Of a stretch of 64,000 bases of DNA, positions 37,953 through 47,297 are shown one piece after another. The notes under the pieces are model-generated. The model did not search any database. It was given only the letters and a program-made list of their open reading frames with translations, and was not told the DNA's origin. Numbering within the stretch: position 1 is the first letter of the stretch; every line of letters begins with the position of its first letter. A program made the position numbers and the translations under genes. Source of the DNA: UBA7957 sp965224675 (GTDB lineage Bacteria; Pseudomonadota; Gammaproteobacteria; Granulosicoccales; Granulosicoccaceae); the NCBI GenBank assembly GCA_965224675.1, contig CBDDAA010000002.1, positions 186,001 through 250,000 on the forward strand. Direction: 5' to 3'.

Positions 37953-40070
37953 TTACGTTTCTTTTTCTTCGTCAACCTCTTCATCGAGCAAAATTGCCTT
38001 CATGCTTAGACGAATTCGGCCTTGTTTATCAACTTCCAGTACCTTGACTCTGACTGTTTGACCTTCAGACAATTCGTCAGAAACATTTTGCACACGGGTC
38101 TTTGATATTTGAGAGATATGCACCAGCCCATCCTTACCAGGCAATATATTTACAAATGCACCAAAGTCCATAATTTTTTGAACCCGGCCTTCATAAATAG
38201 TGCCCACCTCAACGTCAGCAGTAATCTGCTCTATACGCCGCCGAGCCTCTTCACCAGCATCTCGATCACTCGATGCAATTTTAATGGTGCCATCATCTCC
38301 AATATCGATAGTGGCGCCGGTTTCTTCGGTAAGCGCCCGAATGACTGCCCCACCTTTACCAATGACCGCAGCGATTTTCTCTGGGTGAATTTTAAGCGTG
38401 ATGAATCGTGGCGCATGTTGCGACAACTCTGTACGCGCTTCACTAAGAACTTTAGCCATTTCACCCAGAATGAAGAGACGCCCCTCTTTAGCCTGAGTCA
38501 AAGCTGATTCCATAATATCCCGGGTAATACCATCAATCTTGATATCCATCTGCAAAGCCGTTATGCCCGAGTCGGTACCTGCGACTTTAAAATCCATATC
38601 CCCAAGATGATCCTCATCACCGAGGATATCAGTCAGTACAGCGTGCCCGCTTTCTTCCTTGATCAAACCCATGGCAATACCCGCAACAGGACTCTTCAGA
38701 GGTACTCCTGCATCCATCAATGCAAGACTGGTTCCACAAACACTGGCCATTGAGCTGGAACCGTTGGATTCAGTAATTTCAGAGACCACACGAATGACAT
38801 AGGGAAAATCCTCTTCATCTGGCATAACACCTATGACACCACGTTTGGCCAGTTTACCATGCCCGATTTCCCGTCGCTTGGGCGAACCTACAAACCCTGT
38901 TTCTCCAACACAATACGGAGGAAAATTGTAATGCAGCATGAAACTGTCACGTTTCTCGCCGGTTAGGGAGTCGATAATTTGTGCATCACGGGTAGTGCCA
39001 AGCGTAGCGGCAACGATGGCTTGAGTTTCACCTCGTGTGAACAATGCCGAGCCATGTGTACGCGGAAGAATGCCCACTTGTACTGAGATAGGCCTTACCG
39101 TATTGGAATCCCGACCATCAATTCGCTTTTCACCGGCGAGGATACGTCCGCGAACTATTTTTTTCTCTAACGCCGAAAATTCGTTTTTAACAACAGCAGC
39201 AGACCAACCCTCTTCATCATCCGCAGCAGCGACTTTTTCTACCAGCTGAGCACGAACTTCAGAAATTTTTTCCTGCCGCGCCTGTTTCTCCGCAATGGAA
39301 TAGGCTGCCGTCAAGTCTGATTCTGCAGCTGCGGATACAGCCGTAGCGAGTGCTTCGTCTTTTTCAGGTGCTGACCAATCCCAGGCAGAATTGCCCACTT
39401 CTGAGGCTAACTCGCTAATGGCCTTTATCACCACCTGCATCTGATCGTGACCAAATACAACAGCATCAAGCATAATCTGTTCAGAAAGTACATTAGCTTC
39501 AGATTCCACCATCAGTACCGCTTTCCCGGTACCGGCGACAACTAGGTCCAGATCTGATGTCTCCATCTGCGAGCGTGTGGGATTCAATACAAATTCACCA
39601 TCGATGTAACCAACTCTGGCACCACCGATCGGACCCGCAAAAGGCATACCTGAAACTGATAAAGCAGCTGATGCACCTATCATCGCAACAATATCCGGAT
39701 CAATCTCTGGATCAATGGAAATGACAGTGGCAATAACCTGAACCTCATTCCTGAAACCCTTTGGAAATAATGGGCGTAATGGGCGATCGATTAATCGAGA
39801 AGTAAGCGTTTCTGCTTCTGAAGGTCTGCCTTCACGTTTGAAAAAACCGCCTGGAATCTTTCCAGCAGCATAAGTTTTTTCCTGATAGTTAATTGTCAGA
39901 GGAAAGAAATCAACTCCAGATGCAGCGTCTTTTCGTCCTACCGCGGTAACCAGCACGACCGTATCTCCGATACTGGCAATAATTGCACAACTGGCCTGAC
40001 GCGCCACCTCTCCAGTCTGAAGGGTTAGTACCTGCTCACCGTATTGAAATTGTTTGGTATGTGTATTCAC
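37953..40070 (-). CDS. pnp: polynucleotide phosphorylase
   Basis: PNPase is a trimeric 3'-5' phosphorolytic exoribonuclease of the RNA degradosome. Two RNase PH domains are seen (LTINYQEKTYAAGKIPGGFF and LHYNFPPYCVGETGFVGSPK regions), followed by a KH domain (IAAVIGKGGAVIRALTEETG) and an S1 domain (GRVQKIMDFGAFVNILPGKD). The start is set to GTG 40070 because AGGAA lies before it and the resulting N-terminus MNTHTKQFQYGEQVL matches the family; the frame itself is open to 40091, one base short of the rpsO stop. The rpsO-pnp order is universal in this group and RNase processing between them is likely. Confidence 0.96.
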   Translation of the reverse strand: MNTHTKQFQYGEQVLTLQTGEVARQASCAIIASIGDTVVLVTAVGRKDAASGVDFFPLTINYQEKTYAAGKIPGGFFKREGRPSEAETLTSRLIDRPLRPLFPKGFRNEVQVIATVISIDPEIDPDIVAMIGASAALSVSGMPFAGPIGGARVGYIDGEFVLNPTRSQMETSDLDLVVAGTGKAVLMVESEANVLSEQIMLDAVVFGHDQMQVVIKAISELASEVGNSAWDWSAPEKDEALATAVSAAAESDLTAAYSIAEKQARQEKISEVRAQLVEKVAAADDEEGWSAAVVKNEFSALEKKIVRGRILAGEKRIDGRDSNTVRPISVQVGILPRTHGSALFTRGETQAIVAATLGTTRDAQIIDSLTGEKRDSFMLHYNFPPYCVGETGFVGSPKRREIGHGKLAKRGVIGVMPDEEDFPYVIRVVSEITESNGSSSMASVCGTSLALMDAGVPLKSPVAGIAMGLIKEESGHAVLTDILGDEDHLGDMDFKVAGTDSGITALQMDIKIDGITRDIMESALTQAKEGRLFILGEMAKVLSEARTELSQHAPRFITLKIHPEKIAAVIGKGGAVIRALTEETGATIDIGDDGTIKIASSDRDAGEEARRRIEQITADVEVGTIYEGRVQKIMDFGAFVNILPGKDGLVHISQISKTRVQNVSDELSEGQTVRVKVLEVDKQGRIRLSMKAILLDEEVDEEKET

Positions 40071-40091
40071 AGCATTTCCTGTTAGTAGCAA

Positions 40092-40364
40092 TTAACGACG
40101 TAAGCCGAGACGTTTAATCAAAGTTTGGTATCGCTCTTGATTTTTACCTTTAAGATAATCCAGCAATTTTCGACGCTGGTTAACCATGCGTAATAATCCG
40201 CGACGTGAGTGATGATCGTGATTGTGTTGCTTGAAGTGTTCTGTCAGGTGAACTATGCGAGCGGTCAACAGGGCTACCTGAACCTCCGGCGAACCTGTAT
40301 CTTTAGCATCAAGCTGATATTCATTAACGATTTCTGCTTTGAGCGCAGCATTTAGACAAGACAT
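40092..40364 (-). CDS. rpsO: 30S ribosomal protein S15
   Basis: S15 binds the central domain of 16S rRNA early in 30S assembly. The sequence has LNAALKAEIVNEYQLDAKDT, GSPEVQVALLTARIVHLTEH, HHSRRGLLRMVNQRRKLLDY and the C-terminal YQTLIKRLGLRR. The ATG at 40364 gives the usual size (90 codons) and has GGAG upstream; the frame continues five codons further to 40379 without support. In E. coli the rpsO leader is self-regulated by S15; an 88-nt leader after the promoter below would allow this here, but I cannot identify the pseudoknot. Confidence 0.97.
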   Translation of the reverse strand: MSCLNAALKAEIVNEYQLDAKDTGSPEVQVALLTARIVHLTEHFKQHNHDHHSRRGLLRMVNQRRKLLDYLKGKNQERYQTLIKRLGLRR

Positions 40365-40467
40365 ATAAATATTCTCCAATCAGAAAAATTCGCCTGAATC
40401 CGCGATTTGGAGGCAGAACCAGGTACTGGCATTTGATTGATTCAATCCGCAGATGAATCTGAGCGGT

Positions 40468-40495
40468 ATTGTAACATCACTGAGTTGACTAACAA
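40468..40495 (-). promoter_or_regulatory. promoter of rpsO-pnp
   Basis: On the minus strand, TTGTTA (40490-40495) and TACAAT (40468-40473) are 16 bases apart, in the gap between truB and rpsO. It would give a leader of roughly 100 nt before the rpsO ATG. Confidence 0.6.
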
Positions 40496-40517
40496 GGATA
40501 AATCCATGTCAAAGGGC

Positions 40518-41444
40518 TTAAGAATCCAGGTTGAATACTCTTTTTGCTTTTAACTCACGATTTTCACTGTATTCTGACACACCCAAAAACTGCCCACCGG
40601 GGCCATATGTTCTTAATAATTGAAGTGCTGGCACTGAGAAATCTGCAGTAATAGAACGCCCACACATGAAGTATTCTTGTTGCGATTGATTTAATAACAC
40701 CGTTGGAAATGCGCCTAACACACTATCAGGAGGTAGCAGTAATTGCTGCACAGTGTTCAATTTATCGATAGAGTCAAGTTGCTTCAATTCATCAATCTGC
40801 CAACTTTTTTGCCCGGAGAATGGTTCGACGAACTCCCGGTGTAATCTATGCACATAGGCACCACAACCAAGTGACTCTCCAATGTCTTCGACCAGAGTTC
40901 TGATATAGGTTCCCTTTGAACAACGAATTCGAAGTGACAATATCGGCGGCTTCCAAAATACCACGCTAAGCTTATAAACAGTTATCTGACGTGCATCACG
41001 TTCCACGACCAAACCTTTGCGAGCTAATTTATAGAGTGGTTTTCCATCTTTTTTCAAAGCCGAATACATCGGAGGAATCTGCCTGATCTTCCCTGTATAC
41101 TGAGCAAGAGTCTGGCACAATACACCCTCATCTATAGGCGCAAGCGCACACCTGCTAACTATTTCTCCTTCCTTATCTCCGGTAGTGGTTTTTATACCCA
41201 GATAGGCATCAGTAATATATTGCTTATCCGAATCAAGCAGATAGGCTGATATTTTTGTAGATTCACCAAAGCAGATGGGCAACATCCCACTGGCCAGAGG
41301 ATCAAGACTACCTGTATGCCCTGCTTTTTGTGCCTGAAAAAGTTTTTTTGAGATTTGCAGTGCCCGATTGGACGAGATTCCCAGTGGTTTATCCAGCAGG
41401 AGTATTCCATTCACAGACCGGCCTTTACTTTTTTTATTAGCCAT
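40518..41444 (-). CDS. truB: tRNA pseudouridine(55) synthase
   Basis: TruB makes the universal pseudouridine 55 in the T-loop of tRNAs. The catalytic segment AGHTGSLDPLASGMLPICFG carries the active Asp, preceded by GILLLDKPLGISSN. Further conserved parts are IRQIPPMYSALKKDGKPLYKLARKG (around the second Tyr) and CSKGTYIRTLVEDIGESLGC. A C-terminal PUA-like domain follows. The length of 308 residues is normal. It follows rbfA closely in the rimP-nusA-infB-rbfA-truB operon. Confidence 0.97.
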   Translation of the reverse strand: MANKKSKGRSVNGILLLDKPLGISSNRALQISKKLFQAQKAGHTGSLDPLASGMLPICFGESTKISAYLLDSDKQYITDAYLGIKTTTGDKEGEIVSRCALAPIDEGVLCQTLAQYTGKIRQIPPMYSALKKDGKPLYKLARKGLVVERDARQITVYKLSVVFWKPPILSLRIRCSKGTYIRTLVEDIGESLGCGAYVHRLHREFVEPFSGQKSWQIDELKQLDSIDKLNTVQQLLLPPDSVLGAFPTVLLNQSQQEYFMCGRSITADFSVPALQLLRTYGPGGQFLGVSEYSENRELKAKRVFNLDS

Positions 41445-41468
41445 AAAAAAATAGCGCTTTATAAAAAT

Positions 41469-41843
41469 TCAACCATCTTCACCAACTGTTGTATTGGTCT
41501 TTATGGCCTGATCGATCAAGCCCGTCATTCGCACGCCTTCTTCTATAGTTGTGTCGTAGACAAACCGCAGCTCCGGGACTGAGCGCATAGTCAGGCGCCT
41601 ACCAAGTAATTTACGTAAATAACCAGCACTTTGTTTTAACCCGGTCTCTGTGTCTTTTTGCTGATTCTCCTTAAGAACAGTAAAGTAAATTTTTGCCAGA
41701 GACAGATCTCGGGTTACATCGACTGAAGAAATGGTTAACAGATCCGAAATACGTGGGTCTTTTAATTCAAGGCGGATCAGCTGAGAGATCTCTCGTTGAA
41801 TTTGATCTGCAACCCTGTAACTTCTGGGGTAGTCTCTTGCCAT
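41469..41843 (-). CDS. rbfA: 30S ribosome-binding factor A
   Basis: RbfA assists late maturation of the 30S subunit. This KH-like protein has RSYRVADQIQREISQLIRLE, LKDPRISDLLTISSVDVTRD, LSLAKIYFTVL and the C-terminal MRSVPELRFVYDTTIEEGVRM. The start is ATG 41843 because GGTGGAAG lies 8 bases before it; the open frame begins five codons earlier with GTG. It lies between infB and truB, as in other gammaproteobacteria. Confidence 0.96.
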   Translation of the reverse strand: MARDYPRSYRVADQIQREISQLIRLELKDPRISDLLTISSVDVTRDLSLAKIYFTVLKENQQKDTETGLKQSAGYLRKLLGRRLTMRSVPELRFVYDTTIEEGVRMTGLIDQAIKTNTTVGEDG

Positions 41844-42026
41844 AACAATAGCTTCCACCTGTATCAGATAACTCTATTGACCTAAAAATCTGCCCAATAA
41901 TAAAAGGTCTGCAACGAGAAAGCATTTTTCGCCTTTCTCCAGCACCACAACGTATACCACTCAGCTTGCTCAGATGCGAATCAGCAATTGAGCATTTTTA
42001 GCATAATAGTAATCGTCAATTCCCCT

Positions 42027-44564
42027 TTACAGCGTTCGAGCAATTTCTTTACGCTCGAAAACTTCAATTTGATCACCTGGACGAACATCCGTATAATTTT
42101 TTACGCCGATGCCACATTCAGTTCCCATTCGAACTTCATTAACATCATCTTTAAAACGCCGCAAGGATTCCAGTTCGCCTTCATAGATAACTACATTATC
42201 ACGTAAAACACGAATCGGTTGCTCGCGTTTTACTACTCCATCAACAACCATGCTACCTGCAATAGAGCCAAACTTCGGTGATTTAAATACATCTTTTACT
42301 TCGGCGAGTCCGATGATTCGTTCTTGAATCTCCGGTGCCAACAGTCCACTAGCCACATTTTTAACAAGATCAATTAACTCATAAATTACGCTGAAGTAAT
42401 GCAGCTCAACACCTTGCTCGCTAATTATCTTGCGAGCAGAATTATCTGCACGTGTATTAAACCCGATCAACAGAGCGTTAGACGCGTCTGCCAAATGCGC
42501 ATCAGACTCATTGATTCCACCCACGCCACCACCGATTACTCTAATAGCAACTTCGTCATTTGAAAGCTTCTCCAACGAATCACGCATTGCTTCATAACTA
42601 CCACGCACATCTGCCTTAATCAGCAATTTCAATGTTGATTTTTCACCCTCCTTGATTTGTGAAAAAACATCTTCAAGCTTAGATGGTTTGCGCTCTGCAA
42701 GTCGCATATTACGCTGCTTATCTTTGCGTAATGCCGCCAACTCACGAGCAGCCCTATCATCTTCTGCGACAAGAAACTCATCTCCGGCATCCGGGACTTT
42801 TGAAAGCCCTAAAACCTGAACCGGAATCGAAGGCCCGGCCGCATCAACTTGTTTACCATTTTCATCGAACATCGCTCGAACGCGACCGAATTCCTGTCCG
42901 CAAATAATTATGTCACCCCGTCTAAGGGTGCCGCCTTGAACCAAAACCGTAGCAACCGGACCACGACCTTTATCCAATGTGGCTTCAATAACCACACCAT
43001 TGGCGTTACCCTCAGCAGGTGCCGTGAGTTCGAGTACTTCAGACTGCAGCAACACAGCATCCAGCAAATCATCAATCCCATCCCCTGTGTGAGCGGAAAC
43101 ATTGACAAAAATGACATCACCACCCCAATCCTCCGGCAAAACATCCTGTTGTGAAAGCTCATTTTTGACCCGATCAGGGTCAGCCCCTTCTTTATCCATT
43201 TTATTGACAGCTACAATCATCGGCACTTGGGCATCACGCGAATGCTGTATAGCTTCAATAGTTTGTGGCATAACCCCATCATCAGCGGCAACAATAAGGA
43301 TTACAATATCGGTACTTTTGGCACCTCGAGAGCGCATGGCTGTAAACGCTGCATGTCCCGGCGTATCTAAAAAAGTTATAGTGCCTTTGGGTGTGTTTAC
43401 GTGATAGGCACCTATGTGCTGAGTGATGCCACCCGCTTCCCCTGAGGCAACTTTTGCATTTCGAATATAATCGAGCAGGGATGTTTTACCATGATCTACA
43501 TGGCCCATCACTGTAACGACGGGTGGCCGTGCACTGGTTACCACGTCACGCATGCCGACCACTTTTTCTGCTAATGCAACCTCCATATCATCACTGGAGG
43601 TGGTTTTTACCTTATGCCCCATTTCTTCCACAACCAAGGTTGCTGTATCTTGATCCAGTACTTGATTGATGGTTGCCATAACGCCCATTCCCATCATGGC
43701 TTTGATCACTTCAGCCGCCTTAACAGCCATACGATTACCCAGATCTGCAACGGTAATTGTTTCCGGAATTGATATTTCACGTAAAACAGGTGCGGTAGGC
43801 ATGGCAAAGGCATGTTTGCTATCAGCTGATGCCGCAGGTCTTTTGCTTGCAGTGCGTGATTTGCCCTTACGTTTTCCCGATTTTTCTTTGCGAACATGCA
43901 GCTGGCCGCGACCTGGAGGTTTCGGACCCGTTTTGGTCTGCTTGGTTTTGGCCGGCGCTTCTTTTCTATGCACCGTTGCTGATGCGGTGGTACGCGCCAT
44001 TTCAGCTTCTGCAGCAGCTATTTTTTGGGCTTCATCTTCAGCATCTTTGTTGGCTTTTTTCTGCGCCTCTTCTTCATCTGCCTGCTGTTTGACCGCCTGC
44101 TCAGCATCCAATTTAGCCTTTAATTTATCTTCTGCCTCTTTACGTTTCTTTTCTGCTGCAGCCTGTCGTTTGGATTCAAATTCCTGGCTTTCCAATTGTT
44201 TCTGATCAAGATCTTCACGTAATTGTTGCTGGCGCAACTCTTCTTCTTTGAGCGCATCAGTACGTTTTATGTAAGTCCGTCGTCCACGCACTTCTACGTT
44301 GACTGTTTTTTTGCCACTTGAGTCGGTTTTGATCTGACTGACACGTTTACGCCGCAAAGTAATTTTCTGTCCCCCAGAAGCTGAAACCACCTCCTGTTTT
44401 CCGTGAGATTGTCGAAGATAGGTTAGTAATTGCTTTTTCTCTTCATCGGAGATTTGATCCGATTCACCTTTTTTCGCCACCCCAGCCTCAGATAGCTGAA
44501 CGAGCAATTTATCAATGGGCGTACCAACCACTCCGGCCAGCTGCTTTACTGTTACTTCTGCCAT
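42027..44564 (-). CDS. infB: translation initiation factor IF-2
   Basis: IF-2 is the GTPase that brings fMet-tRNA to the 30S subunit. The 845-residue product has an N-terminal IF2_N domain (AEVTVKQLAGVVGTPIDKLL), a long Lys/Glu/Ala-rich linker (about residues 95-240) and a second IF2_N-type domain. The G domain follows, with VMGHVDHGKTSLLDYIR (G1), ITQHIGAYHV, DTPGHAAFTAMRSRGA (G3) and VNKMDKEGADPDRV (G4), and then domains II-IV ending RPGDQIEVFERKEIARTL. It lies 20 bases after nusA, so the two are cotranscribed. Confidence 0.97.
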   Translation of the reverse strand: MAEVTVKQLAGVVGTPIDKLLVQLSEAGVAKKGESDQISDEEKKQLLTYLRQSHGKQEVVSASGGQKITLRRKRVSQIKTDSSGKKTVNVEVRGRRTYIKRTDALKEEELRQQQLREDLDQKQLESQEFESKRQAAAEKKRKEAEDKLKAKLDAEQAVKQQADEEEAQKKANKDAEDEAQKIAAAEAEMARTTASATVHRKEAPAKTKQTKTGPKPPGRGQLHVRKEKSGKRKGKSRTASKRPAASADSKHAFAMPTAPVLREISIPETITVADLGNRMAVKAAEVIKAMMGMGVMATINQVLDQDTATLVVEEMGHKVKTTSSDDMEVALAEKVVGMRDVVTSARPPVVTVMGHVDHGKTSLLDYIRNAKVASGEAGGITQHIGAYHVNTPKGTITFLDTPGHAAFTAMRSRGAKSTDIVILIVAADDGVMPQTIEAIQHSRDAQVPMIVAVNKMDKEGADPDRVKNELSQQDVLPEDWGGDVIFVNVSAHTGDGIDDLLDAVLLQSEVLELTAPAEGNANGVVIEATLDKGRGPVATVLVQGGTLRRGDIIICGQEFGRVRAMFDENGKQVDAAGPSIPVQVLGLSKVPDAGDEFLVAEDDRAARELAALRKDKQRNMRLAERKPSKLEDVFSQIKEGEKSTLKLLIKADVRGSYEAMRDSLEKLSNDEVAIRVIGGGVGGINESDAHLADASNALLIGFNTRADNSARKIISEQGVELHYFSVIYELIDLVKNVASGLLAPEIQERIIGLAEVKDVFKSPKFGSIAGSMVVDGVVKREQPIRVLRDNVVIYEGELESLRRFKDDVNEVRMGTECGIGVKNYTDVRPGDQIEVFERKEIARTL

Positions 44565-44584
44565 TACTCAATAACCTCCGGGAC

Positions 44585-46090
44585 CTACTCGCTCACCTGG
44601 TCTTCCTCAAACCAGTGCTCGCGTGCTTTCATTATTAGTTTACCTGCGAGTTCTTCATCCATGTCAGTAAACACCATTAACTCGTCTATTGATTGATCTC
44701 CCAGATCATCCAGTGTAACAATGCCCTTGCTGGCAAAATCATAAGCCATAGTTTCAGTCAAATCATCAAGCGCTAACAACTCATCCGATGGTTTTACTCC
44801 GTCTAGTTTTTCTTCGCTGGCAATGGCTTTTGTCAGCAATGCGTCTTGTGCGCGATTACGCAATTCTTCAACCATATCTTCGTCGAATTCATCGATACTG
44901 ATTAATTCCTGTTGTGGAACGTAGGCAACCTCCTCTACACTTATAAATCCTTCTTGTACAAGAATTTGTGCAACTTCCTCATCAACATCAAGTTGTTTCA
45001 TAAACAGTTCAACATATTCCTTGGCTTCTGCTTCATTGCGTTCGTCTGCACTGTTCTCATCCATGACATTGAGTTCCCATTGTGTGAGATCACTTGCCAA
45101 TCGCACATTCTGTCCTCCTCGCCCTATTGCAAGTGAGAGTTTTTCGGCATCAACCGCAATATTCATATTATGCGTATCTTCATCGACAACAATCGATTTT
45201 ACTTCGGCTGGCGCCATTGCATTAATGACGAATTGCGCCGGGTTTTCATCCCAAAGAATGATGTCAATTCTCTCGCCCGCTAACTCATTGGAAACTGTTT
45301 GCACGCGAGAACCACGCATGCCAACACAAGCGCCTACCGGATCAAGGCGTGTATCGCTTGTGCGCACAGCAATTTTTGCACGCACACCAGGGTCACGGGC
45401 AGCACCCATTATTTCAATGACACCCTGACCAACTTCCGGCACTTCCAGCTTAAATAACTCGACAAGAAAATTCGGATCGGTACGGCTGACAAAAAGCTGC
45501 GGGCCACGGGCTTCAGATCGCACTTCTTTAAGATAGCCACGTAGCCTGTCTCCAAGTCGAATAGGTTCACGCGGAATAATATTGTCCCGCGAAATAAATC
45601 CTTCAGCATTACTGCCAAGATCAATATAAACCCCGTTTCTTTCAGTACGCTTAACAATTCCCATCACAGGTTCACCTACGCGTGGTAGAAAGGCTTCGAC
45701 TACTCGCACTCGCTCGGCCTCCCGTACTTTTTGTACAATCACCTGTTTGGCTGCCTGCGCGGCAATACGGTCAAATTCGACAGACTCAATTTCCTCTTCA
45801 ACAAAATCACCGACTTCCATTTGCAGATTACCATCCTCTCTGGCTGCAGACAGACCCATTTGTTTAAGTGGAAATTCCTGCTCGGTATCATCCAGTAGAA
45901 CCTCCCATCGTCTGTAAGTCAGGTAATCACCACTAGCCCGGTCGATATCAACCCGAACCTCTATATCCATACCAGATTTTTTTCGGGTCGCCGAGGCCAA
46001 TGCCGCTTCAAGTGCTTCAAAAATAACTTCTTTATCAACACCTTTCTCATTCGAAACCGCGTCAACAACCAGCACAATTTCTTTACCCAT
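44585..46090 (-). CDS. nusA: transcription termination/antitermination factor NusA
   Basis: NusA binds RNA polymerase and RNA and modulates pausing, termination and antitermination. The sequence has the N-terminal RNAP-binding domain (IVLVVDAVSNEKGVDKEVIF), S1 (GEPVMGIVKRTERNGVYIDL), two KH domains (DPVGACVGMRGSRVQTVSNE and LAIGRGGQNVRLASDLTQWE) and two acidic C-terminal repeats (DLTETMAYDFASKGIVTLDD). The length of 501 residues is the proteobacterial form. In E. coli NusA represses its own operon; the terminator-bearing leader upstream of rimP is a likely site for such control here. Confidence 0.97.
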   Translation of the reverse strand: MGKEIVLVVDAVSNEKGVDKEVIFEALEAALASATRKKSGMDIEVRVDIDRASGDYLTYRRWEVLLDDTEQEFPLKQMGLSAAREDGNLQMEVGDFVEEEIESVEFDRIAAQAAKQVIVQKVREAERVRVVEAFLPRVGEPVMGIVKRTERNGVYIDLGSNAEGFISRDNIIPREPIRLGDRLRGYLKEVRSEARGPQLFVSRTDPNFLVELFKLEVPEVGQGVIEIMGAARDPGVRAKIAVRTSDTRLDPVGACVGMRGSRVQTVSNELAGERIDIILWDENPAQFVINAMAPAEVKSIVVDEDTHNMNIAVDAEKLSLAIGRGGQNVRLASDLTQWELNVMDENSADERNEAEAKEYVELFMKQLDVDEEVAQILVQEGFISVEEVAYVPQQELISIDEFDEDMVEELRNRAQDALLTKAIASEEKLDGVKPSDELLALDDLTETMAYDFASKGIVTLDDLGDQSIDELMVFTDMDEELAGKLIMKAREHWFEEDQVSE

Positions 46091-46140
46091 GATTCCTATT
46101 AGCCTCTTTAATCAAGCGATCGTGACCGCATTAAACGCAT

Positions 46141-46596
46141 TCAAAGCTCTGATATCAGCTGCGCCCGTTCTATACCACTTAATGTGATAGCAAAAGTCTC
46201 TCCATCTATTTCAACATGAACTTCATTATCATCCGCCGCAACTAACTTACCCACAAAATTACGCCTGCCTGAAACAGTAACAAATGTACGAATTTTAACC
46301 TGTCGATCTCTGTATTGTTTATAGTCTCTGACCTTAAATAGTGGTCGATCTATGCCAGGAGAAGATACCTCCAACGTATATTTGCTCTGAATAGGCTCTT
46401 CAACATCCAGGACAGCGCTAAGCTGATGACTCACCTTGGCACAATCATCGAGCAGGATGCCACCGGATTTATCTATATAAACCCGCAGTGTATTGCCATT
46501 TTCACCTTGTCCATACTCAGCACCGACAAACTCATAACCCAGTCCGATCACCACGGATTCCACACAGTGCCAGATTTTGTCGGATGCTTTTTGCAT
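46141..46596 (-). CDS. rimP: ribosome maturation factor RimP
   Basis: RimP is needed for assembly of the 30S subunit. The two-domain protein shows LGYEFVGAEYGQGENGNTLRVYIDKSGG, the hallmark CAKVSHQLSAVLDVEEPI and the YTLEVSSPGIDRPLF motif. A small SH3-like C-terminal domain follows (GRRNFVGKLVAADDNEVHVE). The start is ATG 46596, with a GGGA upstream, rather than the TTG at 46605. It is the first gene of the rimP-nusA-infB operon and is preceded by an attenuator-like leader. Confidence 0.95.
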   Translation of the reverse strand: MQKASDKIWHCVESVVIGLGYEFVGAEYGQGENGNTLRVYIDKSGGILLDDCAKVSHQLSAVLDVEEPIQSKYTLEVSSPGIDRPLFKVRDYKQYRDRQVKIRTFVTVSGRRNFVGKLVAADDNEVHVEIDGETFAITLSGIERAQLISEL

Positions 46597-46646
46597 AGAT
46601 CCCAAGTTGGTGAATAAATTGAATCAATAATTTACTGACGCCTAAT

Positions 46647-46674
46647 AAAAAGGCTCCTTATAAGGAGCCTTTTT
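46647..46674. terminator. strong palindromic intrinsic terminator upstream of rimP
   Basis: AAAAAGGCTCCTTA is followed directly by TAAGGAGCCTTTTT: a 28-base perfect palindrome with a T-run on both strands. It lies about 50 bp upstream of the rimP start codon and downstream of a strong minus-strand promoter, so for that promoter it is an attenuator or the end of a small RNA. Confidence 0.85.
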
Positions 46675-46823
46675 ATTTTTAATCTTCTCTACTCGCAGGC
46701 CACGAATACCGACAAACAATACTGCCATCGGCCTATCTGATTATCACCCGTGAGTTCGCTTCTAAAAATCGAACATTATCACTGCGTTACTTTCCAGCCT
46801 GGAGGGAGTCCGCACTTGATAAG
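46647..46823 (-). ncRNA. rimP leader RNA / attenuator candidate
   Basis: The transcript from the promoter at 46830-46859 would run about 177 nt to the palindromic terminator. It can form GTTCG/CGAAC (46754-46758 with 46770-46774) and AGGCC/GGCCT (46697-46701 with 46730-46734, with CCGA/TCGG inside), then the terminator stem. No open reading frame, tRNA or known stable RNA (6S, 4.5S, tmRNA) is recognised. From memory, Rfam lists a rimP-leader attenuator family upstream of rimP-nusA-infB in gammaproteobacteria, so this is probably a member or a functional equivalent. Confidence 0.6.
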
Positions 46824-46829
46824 CGGCGA

Positions 46830-46859
46830 ATTATAACCCTAGTTACCCCCTCTCTTCAA
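46830..46859 (-). promoter_or_regulatory. sigma70-type promoter of the rimP-nusA-infB operon
   Basis: On the minus strand, TTGAAG (46854-46859) and a perfect TATAAT (46830-46835) are 18 bases apart, followed by a GC-rich discriminator (TCGCCGC) typical of growth-rate-controlled genes for the translation machinery. Confidence 0.75.
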
Positions 46860-47297
46860 TAGCTGAAGAAGAAAATGACTTAAGAAAACGATTATCAATA
46901 ATACAGCTAAATCATTTGTTTGCTGGAGTAGGATTTTTTTCAAAATTTCCTCATGTCACAATTTCTGAACCGGGGAGCAATGCTCGATGCAATTTCTTCT
47001 AACACCCCCTAACCATCTATTAAAAAGGTGACAGTAAAATCATTCGCTAACAAACAATTGTAAATAACCTTTCCAGTTAAAATATTTCCTCCTGATAAAT
47101 ACTGCTTAAGTACCGAGCTAGAGATTCAGATTAAAGAATCTTTGGCGACCTGTGACAGCCTTCGCATTGTATTGCCAGATGTTGACGATCTTGTCTCTTT
47201 TCCTCTGTGGACAGGAAAATCACAACTATTTACCTTTATCCCCCTACTGAATGCTTATCTACTTCGGCTAAATTTTTTACACAGGAGAAATCAGAAT

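Noticed and set aside
43666..44205. 179-residue frame antisense to infB
   Set aside because: It arises from the Lys/Ala/Glu-rich linker of IF-2 read backwards; no independent support.
46680..46860. tRNA gene upstream of rimP, as in many gammaproteobacteria
   Set aside because: No cloverleaf, T-loop GTTCGAATC-type sequence or acceptor pairing could be built; the stretch fits a leader RNA better.
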